Shown here one piece after another: positions 1 through 7,994 of a DNA stretch of 22,009 bases. The notes beneath the pieces were generated by a model. That model did no database searches. It was not told the origin of the DNA and saw only the letters and a list, made by a program, of their open reading frames with translations. Numbering within the stretch: position 1 is the first letter of the stretch; each line of letters begins with the position of its first letter. Made by a program: the position numbers and the translations under genes. The stretch is from positions 1 through 22,009 of the forward strand of contig JAGWSK010000345.1 in assembly GCA_028869355.1 (NCBI GenBank). Direction: 5' to 3'. This DNA is from Alphaproteobacteria bacterium. GTDB taxonomy: Bacteria; Pseudomonadota; Alphaproteobacteria; Micropepsales; Micropepsaceae.

Positions 1-70
1 CACCGGCCTGAAGAAGGGGCGTTCCTTTCGAAAGCGGAATGCGCCGATTTTGTGATGTACATTCCAAAAT

Positions 71-98
71 TGGTGGGCCATCCAGGACTCGAACTGGT
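71..98 (-). other. tRNA 3'-end-like remnant
   Basis: Read on the minus strand, the fragment ends in CCA preceded by a discriminator A and a 7-nt acceptor-like strand (ATGGCCC). Before these is a canonical T-loop, TTCGAGT. The T-stem is broken: the two strands read ACCAG and CCTGG, as if one base had been lost from a 5-bp stem. No matching 5' acceptor strand (GGGCCAT), D-arm or anticodon arm is visible in the adjoining 99-160. It is therefore not a functional tRNA. It could be the residue of an integration (att) site or of a decayed tRNA gene, or a chance match. Confidence 0.35.
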
Positions 99-242
99 GG
101 ATAGACGTGGTCCGAACATGACCGGTTCTGGCGATTTTGCGACGTGACGAACTCGCGCCTTAGGGTCGGTTGTTGACCGCAAAGCAGACCGGCTCATTCC
201 AGACCGAAAATCCGGAGGCCAAACTCCCTCCCCATCCGACAA

Positions 243-270
243 ACAAAAAGGGCGGCTCGAAGCCGCCCTT
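243..270 (-). terminator. Leftward rho-independent terminator
   Basis: A perfect 10-bp stem (AAGGGCGGCT at 248-257 pairing with 261-270, loop CGA) is followed on the minus strand by a T-rich tract (TTTTTGTTT). It would stop transcription moving leftwards. There is no T-tract on the plus-strand side. No convincing minus-strand gene lies immediately to its right, so the transcript it terminates is unknown. Confidence 0.6.
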
Positions 271-345
271 GATCTCCGGGCCGATCATTACCGCGTAAGC
301 GAAATTCTTCAGGTTTGCTGGCACCGGCCGGAAATCGCTTTGACC

Positions 346-363
346 ATACGTCAATTGGCGCAT
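346..363. promoter_or_regulatory. Site 1 of a four-copy 18-bp near-palindrome (putative operator)
   Basis: The sequence ATACGTCAATTGGCGCAT is an inverted repeat around the core CAATTG: its reverse complement differs only by purine/purine or pyrimidine/pyrimidine exchanges, giving ATRCGYCAATTGRCGYAT. It is identical to the copy at 5309-5326. It ends 33 bp before the ATG of the oxygenase gene, a normal place for a regulator-binding site. The hexamer CATACG starting one base upstream recurs as CATGCG 16 bp later, so direct-repeat recognition is also possible. Confidence 0.6.
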
Positions 364-396
364 GCGCAGGTGTTTGCTGAAGCCGATCCTGGCGCC

Positions 397-1134
397 ATGC
401 ATGCCGCGATCCAGTTGCCACATATCCACAATGATCCTCCGCAGCTCAATCCAGCCCTTGATCGTGCGGCATTGGCCCGTCAATTCCGGGAGCATGGCCG
501 AATCCACATCGCGGATATACTGACCAGGCCGTCTGCGGACCGATTGCATTTCTGTCTGCAGCATGAAATTCGCTACAAACTGTGCACCAATATCGGCGGC
601 ACCGCGCGGGCGCTCGACAATCTGTCGGCCGAGGAGCGGCACGCATGTTCTGTTGCGGCGTGGCGCGAAGTCGGAATTGCCGGATTCCAGTTTCTCTTCG
701 ACACTCATCTGGTGTCGTTCGCCGGTGAACCTTATCGCGAATCCCGGCACCATCTGGCGAATCTTGTTGCATTTCTGAACGGGGCGGATTTCCTCGGCTT
801 TGCGGAGGAAATCACGGGAATCGACTCGATCGCATTTGCCGATGCGCAGGCAACTTTGTATCGCAGCGGCCATTTTCTCACTGCTCATGACGACGACGTT
901 CCAAACACGAAACGGCTGGTCGCCTATGTGTTCGGCTTTACGCCGGTGTGGCGGCCGGAATGGGGCGGACTGCTTGAATTCCCCGGCACGGATGGTCAGG
1001 CCGACATCGCGTATCAGCCGGGGTTCAACACACTGAAACTGTTCCGTGTACCGATGTCCCACTATGTCAGCGTCGTCGCGCCGTATGCGCAGCGACTGCG
1101 CTATTCGATTACCGGTTGGTTAAGGGCGCGCTGA
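397..1134 (+). CDS. 2-oxoglutarate/Fe(II)-dependent oxygenase family protein
   Basis: This 245-residue protein is predicted to be a soluble non-haem iron oxygenase that uses 2-oxoglutarate and O2, of the prolyl-hydroxylase-like superfamily. The iron triad is visible as H164-x-D166 (in GHFLTAHDDD) and H222 (in VPMSHYVSV). The 2-oxoglutarate-binding R-x-S is R235-Y-S237 in RYSITGWL, the usual C-terminal signature of this family. A motif WRPEWGGLLEF lies between the metal ligands, as in relatives. A TTG at 340 is in frame, but starting there would put the 18-bp regulatory site inside the gene, so the ATG at 397 was preferred. The substrate is unknown. It may be a small molecule of the neighbouring pathway or a protein. 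The shared upstream site links it to the TonB receptor and urease genes. Confidence 0.85.
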   Translation: MHAAIQLPHIHNDPPQLNPALDRAALARQFREHGRIHIADILTRPSADRLHFCLQHEIRYKLCTNIGGTARALDNLSAEERHACSVAAWREVGIAGFQFLFDTHLVSFAGEPYRESRHHLANLVAFLNGADFLGFAEEITGIDSIAFADAQATLYRSGHFLTAHDDDVPNTKRLVAYVFGFTPVWRPEWGGLLEFPGTDGQADIAYQPGFNTLKLFRVPMSHYVSVVAPYAQRLRYSITGWLRAR

Positions 1135-1155
1135 TTTCCTCGTTCGGCCATCTGC

Positions 1156-1173
1156 ATACGTCAATTGCCCCAT
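1156..1173. promoter_or_regulatory. Site 2 of the 18-bp near-palindrome (putative operator)
   Basis: The sequence ATACGTCAATTGCCCCAT shares its first 12 bases with all other copies, and its right half differs by one base from site 4. It lies 155 bp upstream of the TonB receptor ATG and 21 bp after the oxygenase stop, in the only intergenic gap between the two genes. CATACG occurs twice, 16 bp apart (1155-1160 and 1171-1176). Confidence 0.6.
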
Positions 1174-1328
1174 ACGCATCCGAATAAACCGGCAGATAGA
1201 TTTCACCACACGTCCGACGGCAGAAAGGACGATGGGGGAAGGGCGCTCTGAAGTCGCGGGCATTTGTCAGGAGGTTTGGCCGGAAAACGGCAAGCCCGAT
1301 TTTGGGCAGAGGTGGGGACTAAATCGCG

Positions 1329-4300
1329 ATGGATTTGCGCTTCAACAACGGCCCGTATGCGCGCAGATGCGCAAGGCTGCTGGGTTCTGTTTCAATGTTT
1401 GTTTTGGCCGGCGCGGCGGGTGCACATGCCCAGGCCACGGCTTCGACGGCAGTTCAACCGCCATCGGATCCCGGGCAAGCGCAGGCCGCCCCGACGCAAA
1501 CTGCGCAAATTCAGGAGCAATTGCCGGAATCCGTACTCGTCACAGGTTCACTCATCCATGGCGCGCCTGCCATTGGCGTACCCGTCACCACATTCGGCGA
1601 CGACGATTTTAAGACCACCGGCGCTCTGACCATCGGCGATCTGTTTCTCAGTGTGCCTGCGGTTTACCAGATTCCGCAGAACGACGTCATCGCGGGCGGC
1701 GGCTACATTTCGCGCGACACCAATGTGAACCTTCGCAACCTGACCCTGCACGGTCCCCGTCAATTATTGATGATCGACGGGATGCAATTCCCGCAGCAGG
1801 GAAGGGGCGGCTGCCAAACCGACCCTTCGATCATTCCGCAATTGGCGGCAGATCATGTTGATCTTCTCACCGACGGCGCTTCGGCCCTCTACGGCTCGGC
1901 AGCAGTGACCGGTGTGATCAACGTCATTCTGAAGCGTGGCTTTGATGGTGCAATCAGTCAGGTCCAGTTTGGTGGATCGACCTCTCTTGGTCATTTCCAG
2001 GAACAAGCGACGCAGCTTTACGGCCGCACCTGGGACGGCGGCGATTTTTCTGTCACCTACGAATGGTATCAGCAGGAGCATACGGCCGGCGGAGTTCGGC
2101 CATATTTCACCACCAATTTTTTCACCTATGCCGGTGCCGACGACCGGATGGCGCTGATCAATTCAGATCCGGGCATCATCAGCCTTGGCACTCCCGTGCA
2201 ACCTGCAAAAACCCCGACAGGCTTCACCGCAACGATCGGCACGACCTGCACCAACTGCTACGCGATCCCAAAGGGGCAAAACGGACAGGGACTGACCTGG
2301 GCACAAATTCTGGCCGCCAATACCACATCGACCTCATTTGCCGCGAATGAAAGAAATCTCTGGCTCGATGCGTGGACCGAACCCAATCAGCAGCGCAATG
2401 CGGTCACGCTCACTTTCGATCAAAGGATATTCAACGGCGTCTCGTTCTTTGCCGATGCCTGGTACGACAATCGCCAGGCGCTAATGATCGGCGAGAGCAG
2501 CGGCAACTCCCTGAGTATTACCGTGCCGACGAACAATCCTTATTACCCGGTGGGGGCACCGGCCGGGATCAAGGTCAATTACGACTTCAATCCGGAATAT
2601 CTCGCGCTCGGCGGCAAAAACAGCCCCGATCGCGTCACGTCCCAGGAACTGGACGGACGTATCGATGGCGGTTTCAACCTGGATTTGCCGTTTGGCTGGA
2701 TCGGCAAATTGTATGCCGCGCAGACCTTCGTTCATGAAACGGACGACACGAACAATACTGTCAATGCGAACATGGTCACTGCCGCGCTCGGCGGTACGGT
2801 CGCAGCCGTAGCGGCGAGTCAGGCCCAGCCCTATACGATCGGTTCATTCACCAAGCCGGCAAACATCCCCTATCTCAACCTGTTCTGCGACCCGCTGGCC
2901 TATACCTGCAACAGTCAGGCAACACTGAATTACATCACCGGCTACAGCTACAACCATGAGGTCGAGACCATCGATGAAGCCGGCTTCAAAGCCGACGGCT
3001 CCGTCATCGATGTTCCTGCGGGAACGATCAAGGCTGCGGCGGGCCTCGTCATGCAGCGCTGGGGTTTCGATTCGATCAGCAATGCGTCGAATGCGACCAC
3101 GGTTGCGATCAACAATTATACGGTTCAAACCGGACGCCGGACGATCTATTCGGCTTACACCCAGTTCGACATCCCGCTTGTTGGTGGGAATTTTACATTT
3201 CCCCTTGTTGAACGACTGACCGTGGATCCCGCAGTCCGGTACGACCACTACAGCGATTTCGGCTCGACCACGAATCCGAAAGTCGCTCTGAATTGGGATG
3301 TGGCACTCGGTTTTACGGTACGAGCCAGCTACGGCACGTCGTTCCGCGCGGCGACATTCCAGGAAGAGGCGCAAAGCGGGCCGGGTCTTATCAACCTTAC
3401 GAGCAACGGTACGCTGTCAGGCACGATCCAAACCTGCCCGACCGGCGCCACCCAGGCGCTTCCCGGTACAGTGGCGGCGGTCATCGCGCCCACTTGTCAG
3501 CAATACGTCTTCGGTCTGACATCCGGTTTCAATCCGGCGATACGTCCCCAGGGATCCACCCTTCAACCGGAAACCGCGGTCAACAAGGATCTCGGCTTTG
3601 AATTCGCGCCAACCTGGTCGTTCCTGAAAGGTCTCGATCTCCAGGCGACGTACTGGTACCTCCGGATGAATAACATCATTGAGAATTATTTCGGCGTCGC
3701 CATGGAGCAGAGTGGCGAATTGGACAGCACCATCTGGACACATGCCTTCCTCTATCCGGGCAATGACCCACGCTTCACCCAGGATGTGGCGACCCTGCTG
3801 AACGGAGCCCATTCGACAATATCCCCGACGCTTGCGACATACATCCAGTACATCGCCGATACCGGCAACAACAATATCGGGTGGCAGTCGGTCAATGGCG
3901 TCGATTTCAGCGCCAGCTATGACTATGACGCCGGCGTGTACGGAGCATGGAATACCGGCATAACCGGCACATACAATATCGACAACAAGAGCCAGGGTGG
4001 TCCCGGGCAAATCGTCAATAGCCTGTTTACGACACCTCAGAGTCCGACATCACCCGCCACCGACTCCGGCGGACGGTTGAAATATCGTGCAAGACTTGGT
4101 TGGGCCAACGACACTGGCTTGTCGATCATCGGATTCCTCAATTTCATCCCGCATTTCAATTCCGATACGGCCGTGCTTCCGCCCTCGTGTTTTATTCAGG
4201 GCAATCCGACTTGCGCGTCGTATGGACCGCAGTTCGCCCAATATACCGGGCAATTCCCGTTACTCTCGAATTATGTGCCGGGGATCTACACGTTCGATCT

Positions 4301-4523
4301 GTCGGTCGGTTACAACACTCAGGACTGGCCGGCCAACGATTATCTCAAGCATGTCGATATCCGCATCAACGTGAACAACATCCTCGATAAGCAGGCGCCC
4401 TACGCCTATCAGATCAATCCGCCGGGCGGCGCACAGGTGCACGCCTATTTTTCAACCACGCAGGGATCGTCACTGGGTATCGACGGCCGGGTGATCCTGC
4501 TCACGCTGTCAAAGTCCTGGTAA
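1329..4523 (+). CDS. TonB-dependent outer-membrane receptor
   Basis: This 1064-residue protein is predicted to be an outer-membrane beta-barrel that imports a scarce ligand using TonB energy. An N-terminal signal peptide (basic RRCAR, hydrophobic stretch, cleavage near AHAQA, about residues 12-36) is followed by a plug domain (about 60-200). The plug has typical phrases such as VLVTGS, RQLLMIDG and the GASALYGSAAVTGVINVILKR element near residue 180. The remainder is rich in alternating aromatic barrel strands and ends in LTLSKSW, with the terminal aromatic residue expected of barrel proteins. It is longer than classic siderophore receptors, as in the large receptors of sphingomonads and caulobacters that take up organic compounds. 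It sits alone between site 2 and a strong terminator. The ligand is unknown; co-regulation suggests a ureide or nickel, by inference only. Confidence 0.93.
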   Translation: MDLRFNNGPYARRCARLLGSVSMFVLAGAAGAHAQATASTAVQPPSDPGQAQAAPTQTAQIQEQLPESVLVTGSLIHGAPAIGVPVTTFGDDDFKTTGALTIGDLFLSVPAVYQIPQNDVIAGGGYISRDTNVNLRNLTLHGPRQLLMIDGMQFPQQGRGGCQTDPSIIPQLAADHVDLLTDGASALYGSAAVTGVINVILKRGFDGAISQVQFGGSTSLGHFQEQATQLYGRTWDGGDFSVTYEWYQQEHTAGGVRPYFTTNFFTYAGADDRMALINSDPGIISLGTPVQPAKTPTGFTATIGTTCTNCYAIPKGQNGQGLTWAQILAANTTSTSFAANERNLWLDAWTEPNQQRNAVTLTFDQRIFNGVSFFADAWYDNRQALMIGESSGNSLSITVPTNNPYYPVGAPAGIKVNYDFNPEYLALGGKNSPDRVTSQELDGRIDGGFNLDLPFGWIGKLYAAQTFVHETDDTNNTVNANMVTAALGGTVAAVAASQAQPYTIGSFTKPANIPYLNLFCDPLAYTCNSQATLNYITGYSYNHEVETIDEAGFKADGSVIDVPAGTIKAAAGLVMQRWGFDSISNASNATTVAINNYTVQTGRRTIYSAYTQFDIPLVGGNFTFPLVERLTVDPAVRYDHYSDFGSTTNPKVALNWDVALGFTVRASYGTSFRAATFQEEAQSGPGLINLTSNGTLSGTIQTCPTGATQALPGTVAAVIAPTCQQYVFGLTSGFNPAIRPQGSTLQPETAVNKDLGFEFAPTWSFLKGLDLQATYWYLRMNNIIENYFGVAMEQSGELDSTIWTHAFLYPGNDPRFTQDVATLLNGAHSTISPTLATYIQYIADTGNNNIGWQSVNGVDFSASYDYDAGVYGAWNTGITGTYNIDNKSQGGPGQIVNSLFTTPQSPTSPATDSGGRLKYRARLGWANDTGLSIIGFLNFIPHFNSDTAVLPPSCFIQGNPTCASYGPQFAQYTGQFPLLSNYVPGIYTFDLSVGYNTQDWPANDYLKHVDIRINVNNILDKQAPYAYQINPPGGAQVHAYFSTTQGSSLGIDGRVILLTLSKSW

Positions 4524-4552
4524 CCCGACAAACCGGCCCAGTATCCAAACAC

Positions 4553-4585
4553 AAAAGGGCGAAGCGGTGACGCTTCGCCCTTTTT
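4553..4585. terminator. Bidirectional rho-independent terminator
   Basis: A perfect 14-bp stem (4553-4566 pairing with 4571-4584) closes a GTGA tetraloop. It has A's on the left and T's on the right, so it can terminate both the TonB receptor transcript (stop at 4523) and the convergent secreted-protein transcript (stop at 4615). Confidence 0.92.
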
Positions 4586-4614
4586 AGCAGGCCCGCGAAG
4601 ACCGGCGGGTCGTC

Positions 4615-5247
4615 TCAGTTTTGCGGACGTGGGCGGTTGTTGCCGAGATCGCGGTCACCGGGATCATCGTCGCCCAACGGAAAATCGTGGCCGATCTTCT
4701 CATCGAATCCATAGCCCTGGAGATGGAAGCGGATGGTCTCGATAAACCGGCCAATGCCTGCATCGAAGCGGGCCGGGCTGTCTTTGGGCGCGATCGCCTG
4801 AACAATGTAGAGCTTGCCCTTGTTGAAGAACACGGCAGAAGTCGTGTGGTTGCCGGCCTTTTCATCAACCGTCAGAGCCAGTCCGTAAACCGAATTGGCG
4901 CCGAGATCGAGGCGCGGAAATCCCTCGGAAACCACTTCGCCGCGGCCGGCGAGCGAAGAGAATGCCTCGCCCATGATATTGGCGCCTTCGGCCGCCCTGG
5001 CGCTGAAATCGACCACGGTGACCTTGTATGTCACGCCGTTGTCGACCGCGGTCAGAACGGTGGAGGGGACGATTTTTGACAGCGGCAGGCGAATTCCCTG
5101 GCCCCAGGTGCCTTTCGCCATTTTCGGCTCGACCGGGAAATATTTCGCGACACCCAGATCTTCATAGACATATTCCTTCCAGGCTGCCTGGGCAGGCAGG
5201 GCGCTGAGGAGAATGGCAGTGGCGGCGGCAAGCGCGGTCAGTCGCAT
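4615..5247 (-). CDS. Secreted protein of unknown function
   Basis: A 210-residue protein with a clear signal peptide (MRLTALAAATAILLSALPAQA, cleavage after AQA). The mature part begins WKEYVYEDLGVAKYFPVEP and has alternating polar and hydrophobic strands. It ends in an acidic, Asp/Asn/Arg-rich tail (GDDDPGDRDLGNNRPRPQN). I do not recognise a named family. The pattern YFPVEPKMAKGTW, followed by a conserved-looking central part about taking on a mature fold, resembles small periplasmic proteins common in alphaproteobacteria. It is transcribed towards the TonB receptor and shares its terminator. Its start is 61 bp from regulatory site 3, so it could be controlled divergently from the transporter operon. 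The ribosome-binding site is weak. Confidence 0.8.
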   Translation of the reverse strand: MRLTALAAATAILLSALPAQAAWKEYVYEDLGVAKYFPVEPKMAKGTWGQGIRLPLSKIVPSTVLTAVDNGVTYKVTVVDFSARAAEGANIMGEAFSSLAGRGEVVSEGFPRLDLGANSVYGLALTVDEKAGNHTTSAVFFNKGKLYIVQAIAPKDSPARFDAGIGRFIETIRFHLQGYGFDEKIGHDFPLGDDDPGDRDLGNNRPRPQN

Positions 5248-5308
5248 CGGCTGGGTCCAGCATGTGGGATTTCGCCCGTGATTTCGGGCGTTGGGTGCAT
5301 CGAAAACA

Positions 5309-5326
5309 ATACGTCAATTGGCGCAT
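5309..5326. promoter_or_regulatory. Site 3 of the 18-bp near-palindrome (putative operator)
   Basis: The sequence ATACGTCAATTGGCGCAT is identical over all 18 bases to site 1. It lies in the divergent intergenic region between the secreted-protein gene (start 5247, minus) and the DUF6152 gene (start 5435, plus), 61 and 108 bp from their starts. The flanking DNA is otherwise unlike site 1, so the match is not explained by duplication of a longer segment. Confidence 0.6.
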
Positions 5327-5434
5327 GGAAGGCTATGCGCGCGCCACGAATATGTTGGCCGGAAACGGTTTTCAGGAAGCAGGCTTCCGCCGGCTTCGCC
5401 GGAGCCGCCGGACGCCAAATTCGGGGATAAACAC

Positions 5435-5818
5435 ATGAAAATTACGCGTAACATCCTTGCCGCTACAGTTCTGGTGAGCGCAGCCGCGCCGGCCTATGCG
5501 CACCACTCCTTTGCGATGTTCGATGGAGAAAAGACCATCACGATGTCCGGCACGCTGAAGGAACTCGAATGGAGCAACCCGCACGCCTGGATCCGCATTG
5601 AAGTCGCGGATGCTGCGAGCGGGCAGGGCCAGGAATGGTCATTCGAAATGGGTTCGCCCGGTCAGCTTGGGGCGAAAGGAATGAAGCCGGACAGCATCAA
5701 GCCTGGCGACAAAATCGTCATCAAGGCACATCCGATGAAGGATGGATCGCATGGCGGCCAATTCATGACTGTGGCGTTTGCCGACGGCCGGACCGTGCCA
5801 GGCATGGCAGCACGGTAA
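5435..5818 (+). CDS. DUF6152 family periplasmic protein
   Basis: A 127-residue exported protein. A signal peptide (MKITRNILAATVLVSAAAPAYA) is followed by HHSFAMFD, which places two histidines at the new N-terminus. It contains the family features: a TMSGTLKELEWSNPHAWI strand, EWSFEMGSPGQL, and a PGDKIVIKAHPMKDG hairpin. Its function is unknown in the family. The N-terminal His-His could bind a metal (inference). The open frame extends upstream to 5291 through the regulatory site, but the ATG at 5435 is preceded by GGGGAT and starts the signal peptide, so it was chosen. It is the first gene of the transporter/amidohydrolase operon, 26 bp before the ATPase gene. Confidence 0.88.
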   Translation: MKITRNILAATVLVSAAAPAYAHHSFAMFDGEKTITMSGTLKELEWSNPHAWIRIEVADAASGQGQEWSFEMGSPGQLGAKGMKPDSIKPGDKIVIKAHPMKDGSHGGQFMTVAFADGRTVPGMAAR

Positions 5819-5844
5819 CGGGAATGGCCCGAGGGTGAAATAAC

Positions 5845-6951
5845 TTGGGCATTATGAACTTTGGCATCTTCGCGGGTTCGGTTGCGCAGTTTGATTTGAA
5901 GCCGGGTGAATCAGCCGCGGCCGGGTATCTCTCGGTCCAATCGCTTTGCGTCCGATATGGCAGCCACGCGGCCGTCATGGATGTCAGCTTTTCGGCACCG
6001 AAGGGCGAATTCCTGACGCTACTCGGGCCATCAGGCTGCGGGAAGACGACGATCCTGCGCTCGATCGCGGGATTTGCAGCCGCTGAGAGCGGCCGGATCC
6101 TGATCGCCGGCCGCGATGTGGCGGGCTTGCCGCCGCACCGGCGCAATATCGGAATGGTATTTCAATCTTACGCCCTATTCCCCCATCTCACGGTCTTTGA
6201 AAACGCGGCCTTCGGATTGCGCATGCGCAATATGCGAAAGCCGGATCGGCAAAAGCGGGCGAAGGCCGCGCTCGATACGGTAGGACTTGCCGATTTGGCG
6301 TCCCGCTATCCGGCGGAATTATCCGGCGGTCAGCAGCAGAGAGTCGCGTTGGCGCGGGCAATCGCCATCGAGCCTGAAATCCTTCTGCTGGATGAACCAC
6401 TGTCCAATCTTGACGCCAATCTGCGCGCCGAATTGCGTCAGGAAATCCGCGCATTGCAGAAGGCGACTGCGATTACAACAGTCCTTGTCACGCATGATCA
6501 ACAGGAGGCGCTGGCTGTTTCCGATCGGATCGCCGTTCTCAACGGCGGCCGGCTGGTCGAAATCGATACGCCTGAAGCCCTGTGCGAGCATCCGCGGGAT
6601 GCGTTTGCAGCGCAGTTCATCGGCGCCCGCACGGTTATTCCGGGCGCCACGCGAAATGGCAGATTCTATGCGCCCGGGCTCAGTTTTGCCGGTGCGCCGG
6701 AAGGCGCAACTGCGATCGTTCTGCGCGCGCCCCGGCTTCGGTTTGACGGCGCCGGTCCACTGAGCATCAAAGGGCGCGTTGTCAGTCGAATCTATCTCGG
6801 CGATCTGTACGAAGTGTCGATTGAATGTGGCGGCAGCAGCATCAAAATACTGACTCCATCGGAGTACCCGCCGCCGGAATTGGGTGCTGAATGCGCGATT
6901 TTCGCTGCGGCCGATGCGGTCAGCTTCATTTTGCCCGAGAGCACGAACTGA
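5845..6951 (+). CDS. ABC transporter ATP-binding protein, polyamine/PotA type
   Basis: A 368-residue ATPase that would power import through the permease encoded two genes downstream. The Walker A motif GPSGCGKTT (about residue 59), a Q-loop (VFQSYALFPHLT), the signature LSGGQQQRVALARA, Walker B ILLLDEPLSNLD and the switch His (VLVTHDQQEAL) are all intact. The C-terminal ~100 residues form a TOBE-like domain (KGRVVSRIYLGDLYEVSI), as in spermidine/putrescine and ferric-iron importers. The TTG at 5845 is 9 nt after GAGGG. An in-frame ATG at 5854 has poorer spacing, so the start is uncertain by three codons. The substrate cannot be read from the ATPase. Location in an operon with a ring-opening amidohydrolase suggests a cyclic ureide. 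Confidence 0.93.
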   Translation: MGIMNFGIFAGSVAQFDLKPGESAAAGYLSVQSLCVRYGSHAAVMDVSFSAPKGEFLTLLGPSGCGKTTILRSIAGFAAAESGRILIAGRDVAGLPPHRRNIGMVFQSYALFPHLTVFENAAFGLRMRNMRKPDRQKRAKAALDTVGLADLASRYPAELSGGQQQRVALARAIAIEPEILLLDEPLSNLDANLRAELRQEIRALQKATAITTVLVTHDQQEALAVSDRIAVLNGGRLVEIDTPEALCEHPRDAFAAQFIGARTVIPGATRNGRFYAPGLSFAGAPEGATAIVLRAPRLRFDGAGPLSIKGRVVSRIYLGDLYEVSIECGGSSIKILTPSEYPPPELGAECAIFAAADAVSFILPESTN

Positions 6952-6953
6952 CA

Positions 6954-7994
6954 ATGATCTCGCGGCGCGCATTTGGAAAACTGGTGCTCGGTGCGGGTGC
7001 CACGGCTCCTGTCTGGTTTACGCGCAACGCGATATCGGCGCCGAAGCCGGGCGATGAACTGGTGGTCGGCATCTGGGGCGGAATTCAGGAACGCATCGTC
7101 CGCGAATATTGCGAGAAGCCGCTGGTCCGGCGATTTGGCTGCAAAGTGAGCTTCGTTCTCGGCGGCACGCCAGAGCGCCGCGCAAGGGCCTACGCGGAGC
7201 GGGGACGTCCCAGCTTCGACATTATTTACCTGAACGTTTTCGAGAGCCGGCAAGCGGTGAAGGATGGCGTAACCCAACCACCTTCGCCTGCCGTGCCGCA
7301 ATATGCGCATCTGGTCGACGTGGCTCGGCTCGGCGGATATGGCGTGGCGATCAATCCGATCACCATCATCTACAACCGCAAAAGGGGCCGCGCGCCGATC
7401 ACGTCCTGGAAGGATTTGTGGAATCCGGAATGGCGTGGCCGCATCGCGTGGCCGGCATTTCCTGCCGCAGAAGGGGCGGCAGCCCTGCTGATGTCGGCGA
7501 AGATCTGGGGCGGCAATGAAAATGATATCGACGTCGCGTTCCGCAAGATCAGGGAATTGAAGCCTTTCGCCGCGATATCATCGAGCCAGGACGAGCTTTA
7601 TCAGATGTTCGACACCGGCGTTTGCGACATCGCGATCGAGTTCGGCAGTCTCAGCCTTAAATATGCCGAAACGCGAAACGCGGATCTGATGATCGCAAAA
7701 CCGAAAGAGGGTCAGGCGGCGGCTCTGAACGTCGCATGCATTACGGCCGGCGCACCGAACCAGAAGCTTGCGGAAGAATGGATCAATCTTCATTTGAGCG
7801 GACCATGTCAGCTCGCCTATGCGCGCGAGATGTACTATTCGCCGACAGTTGATGATGTTCCCGTCCCCGCCGAGCTGAAACCCAAGCTCGTCGGCTCGGT
7901 GGAGGCTGCGCAACTGGTCGATTTCGACTGGACCTCGGTGATTCACAATCAGCGTGCCTGGACGACGCGCTTTAACCGGGAAATCGCGTCATGA
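6954..7994 (+). CDS. ABC transporter extracellular solute-binding protein, PotD-like, Tat-exported
   Basis: A 346-residue periplasmic binding protein. The N-terminus carries a twin-arginine signal (SRRAFGKLVL, then a short hydrophobic stretch), so it probably crosses the membrane folded. The mature part begins ELVVGIWGGIQERI and contains YGVAINPITIIYNRK and TSWKDLWNPEWRGRIAWP, which are characteristic of the PotD/Fe3+/thiamine-type binding proteins. The start is the ATG 2 bp after the ATPase stop. A longer frame beginning at 6891 would overlap the ATPase gene and precede the Tat motif. The last codons overlap the permease start by 4 bp. Binding residues cannot be assigned to a ligand by eye. 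Confidence 0.92.
   Translation: MISRRAFGKLVLGAGATAPVWFTRNAISAPKPGDELVVGIWGGIQERIVREYCEKPLVRRFGCKVSFVLGGTPERRARAYAERGRPSFDIIYLNVFESRQAVKDGVTQPPSPAVPQYAHLVDVARLGGYGVAINPITIIYNRKRGRAPITSWKDLWNPEWRGRIAWPAFPAAEGAAALLMSAKIWGGNENDIDVAFRKIRELKPFAAISSSQDELYQMFDTGVCDIAIEFGSLSLKYAETRNADLMIAKPKEGQAAALNVACITAGAPNQKLAEEWINLHLSGPCQLAYAREMYYSPTVDDVPVPAELKPKLVGSVEAAQLVDFDWTSVIHNQRAWTTRFNREIAS

Larger units (their letters stand above)
1..396. other. Left-edge stretch without a convincing gene
   Basis: No plus- or minus-strand coding region is convincing here. Minus-strand open frames run through this stretch but are antisense to the oxygenase gene that follows and resemble no family I know. The stretch holds a tRNA 3'-end-like fragment (71-98), a leftward terminator hairpin (243-270) and, next to the first gene, an 18-bp near-palindromic site (346-363), each listed separately. 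Nothing recognisable was found in 1-70 or 99-242. Confidence 0.6.

Noticed and set aside
160..1062. A 300-residue minus-strand open frame
   Set aside because: Antisense to the 2OG oxygenase, whose metal-binding and R-x-S motifs are clear. The antisense protein resembles nothing.
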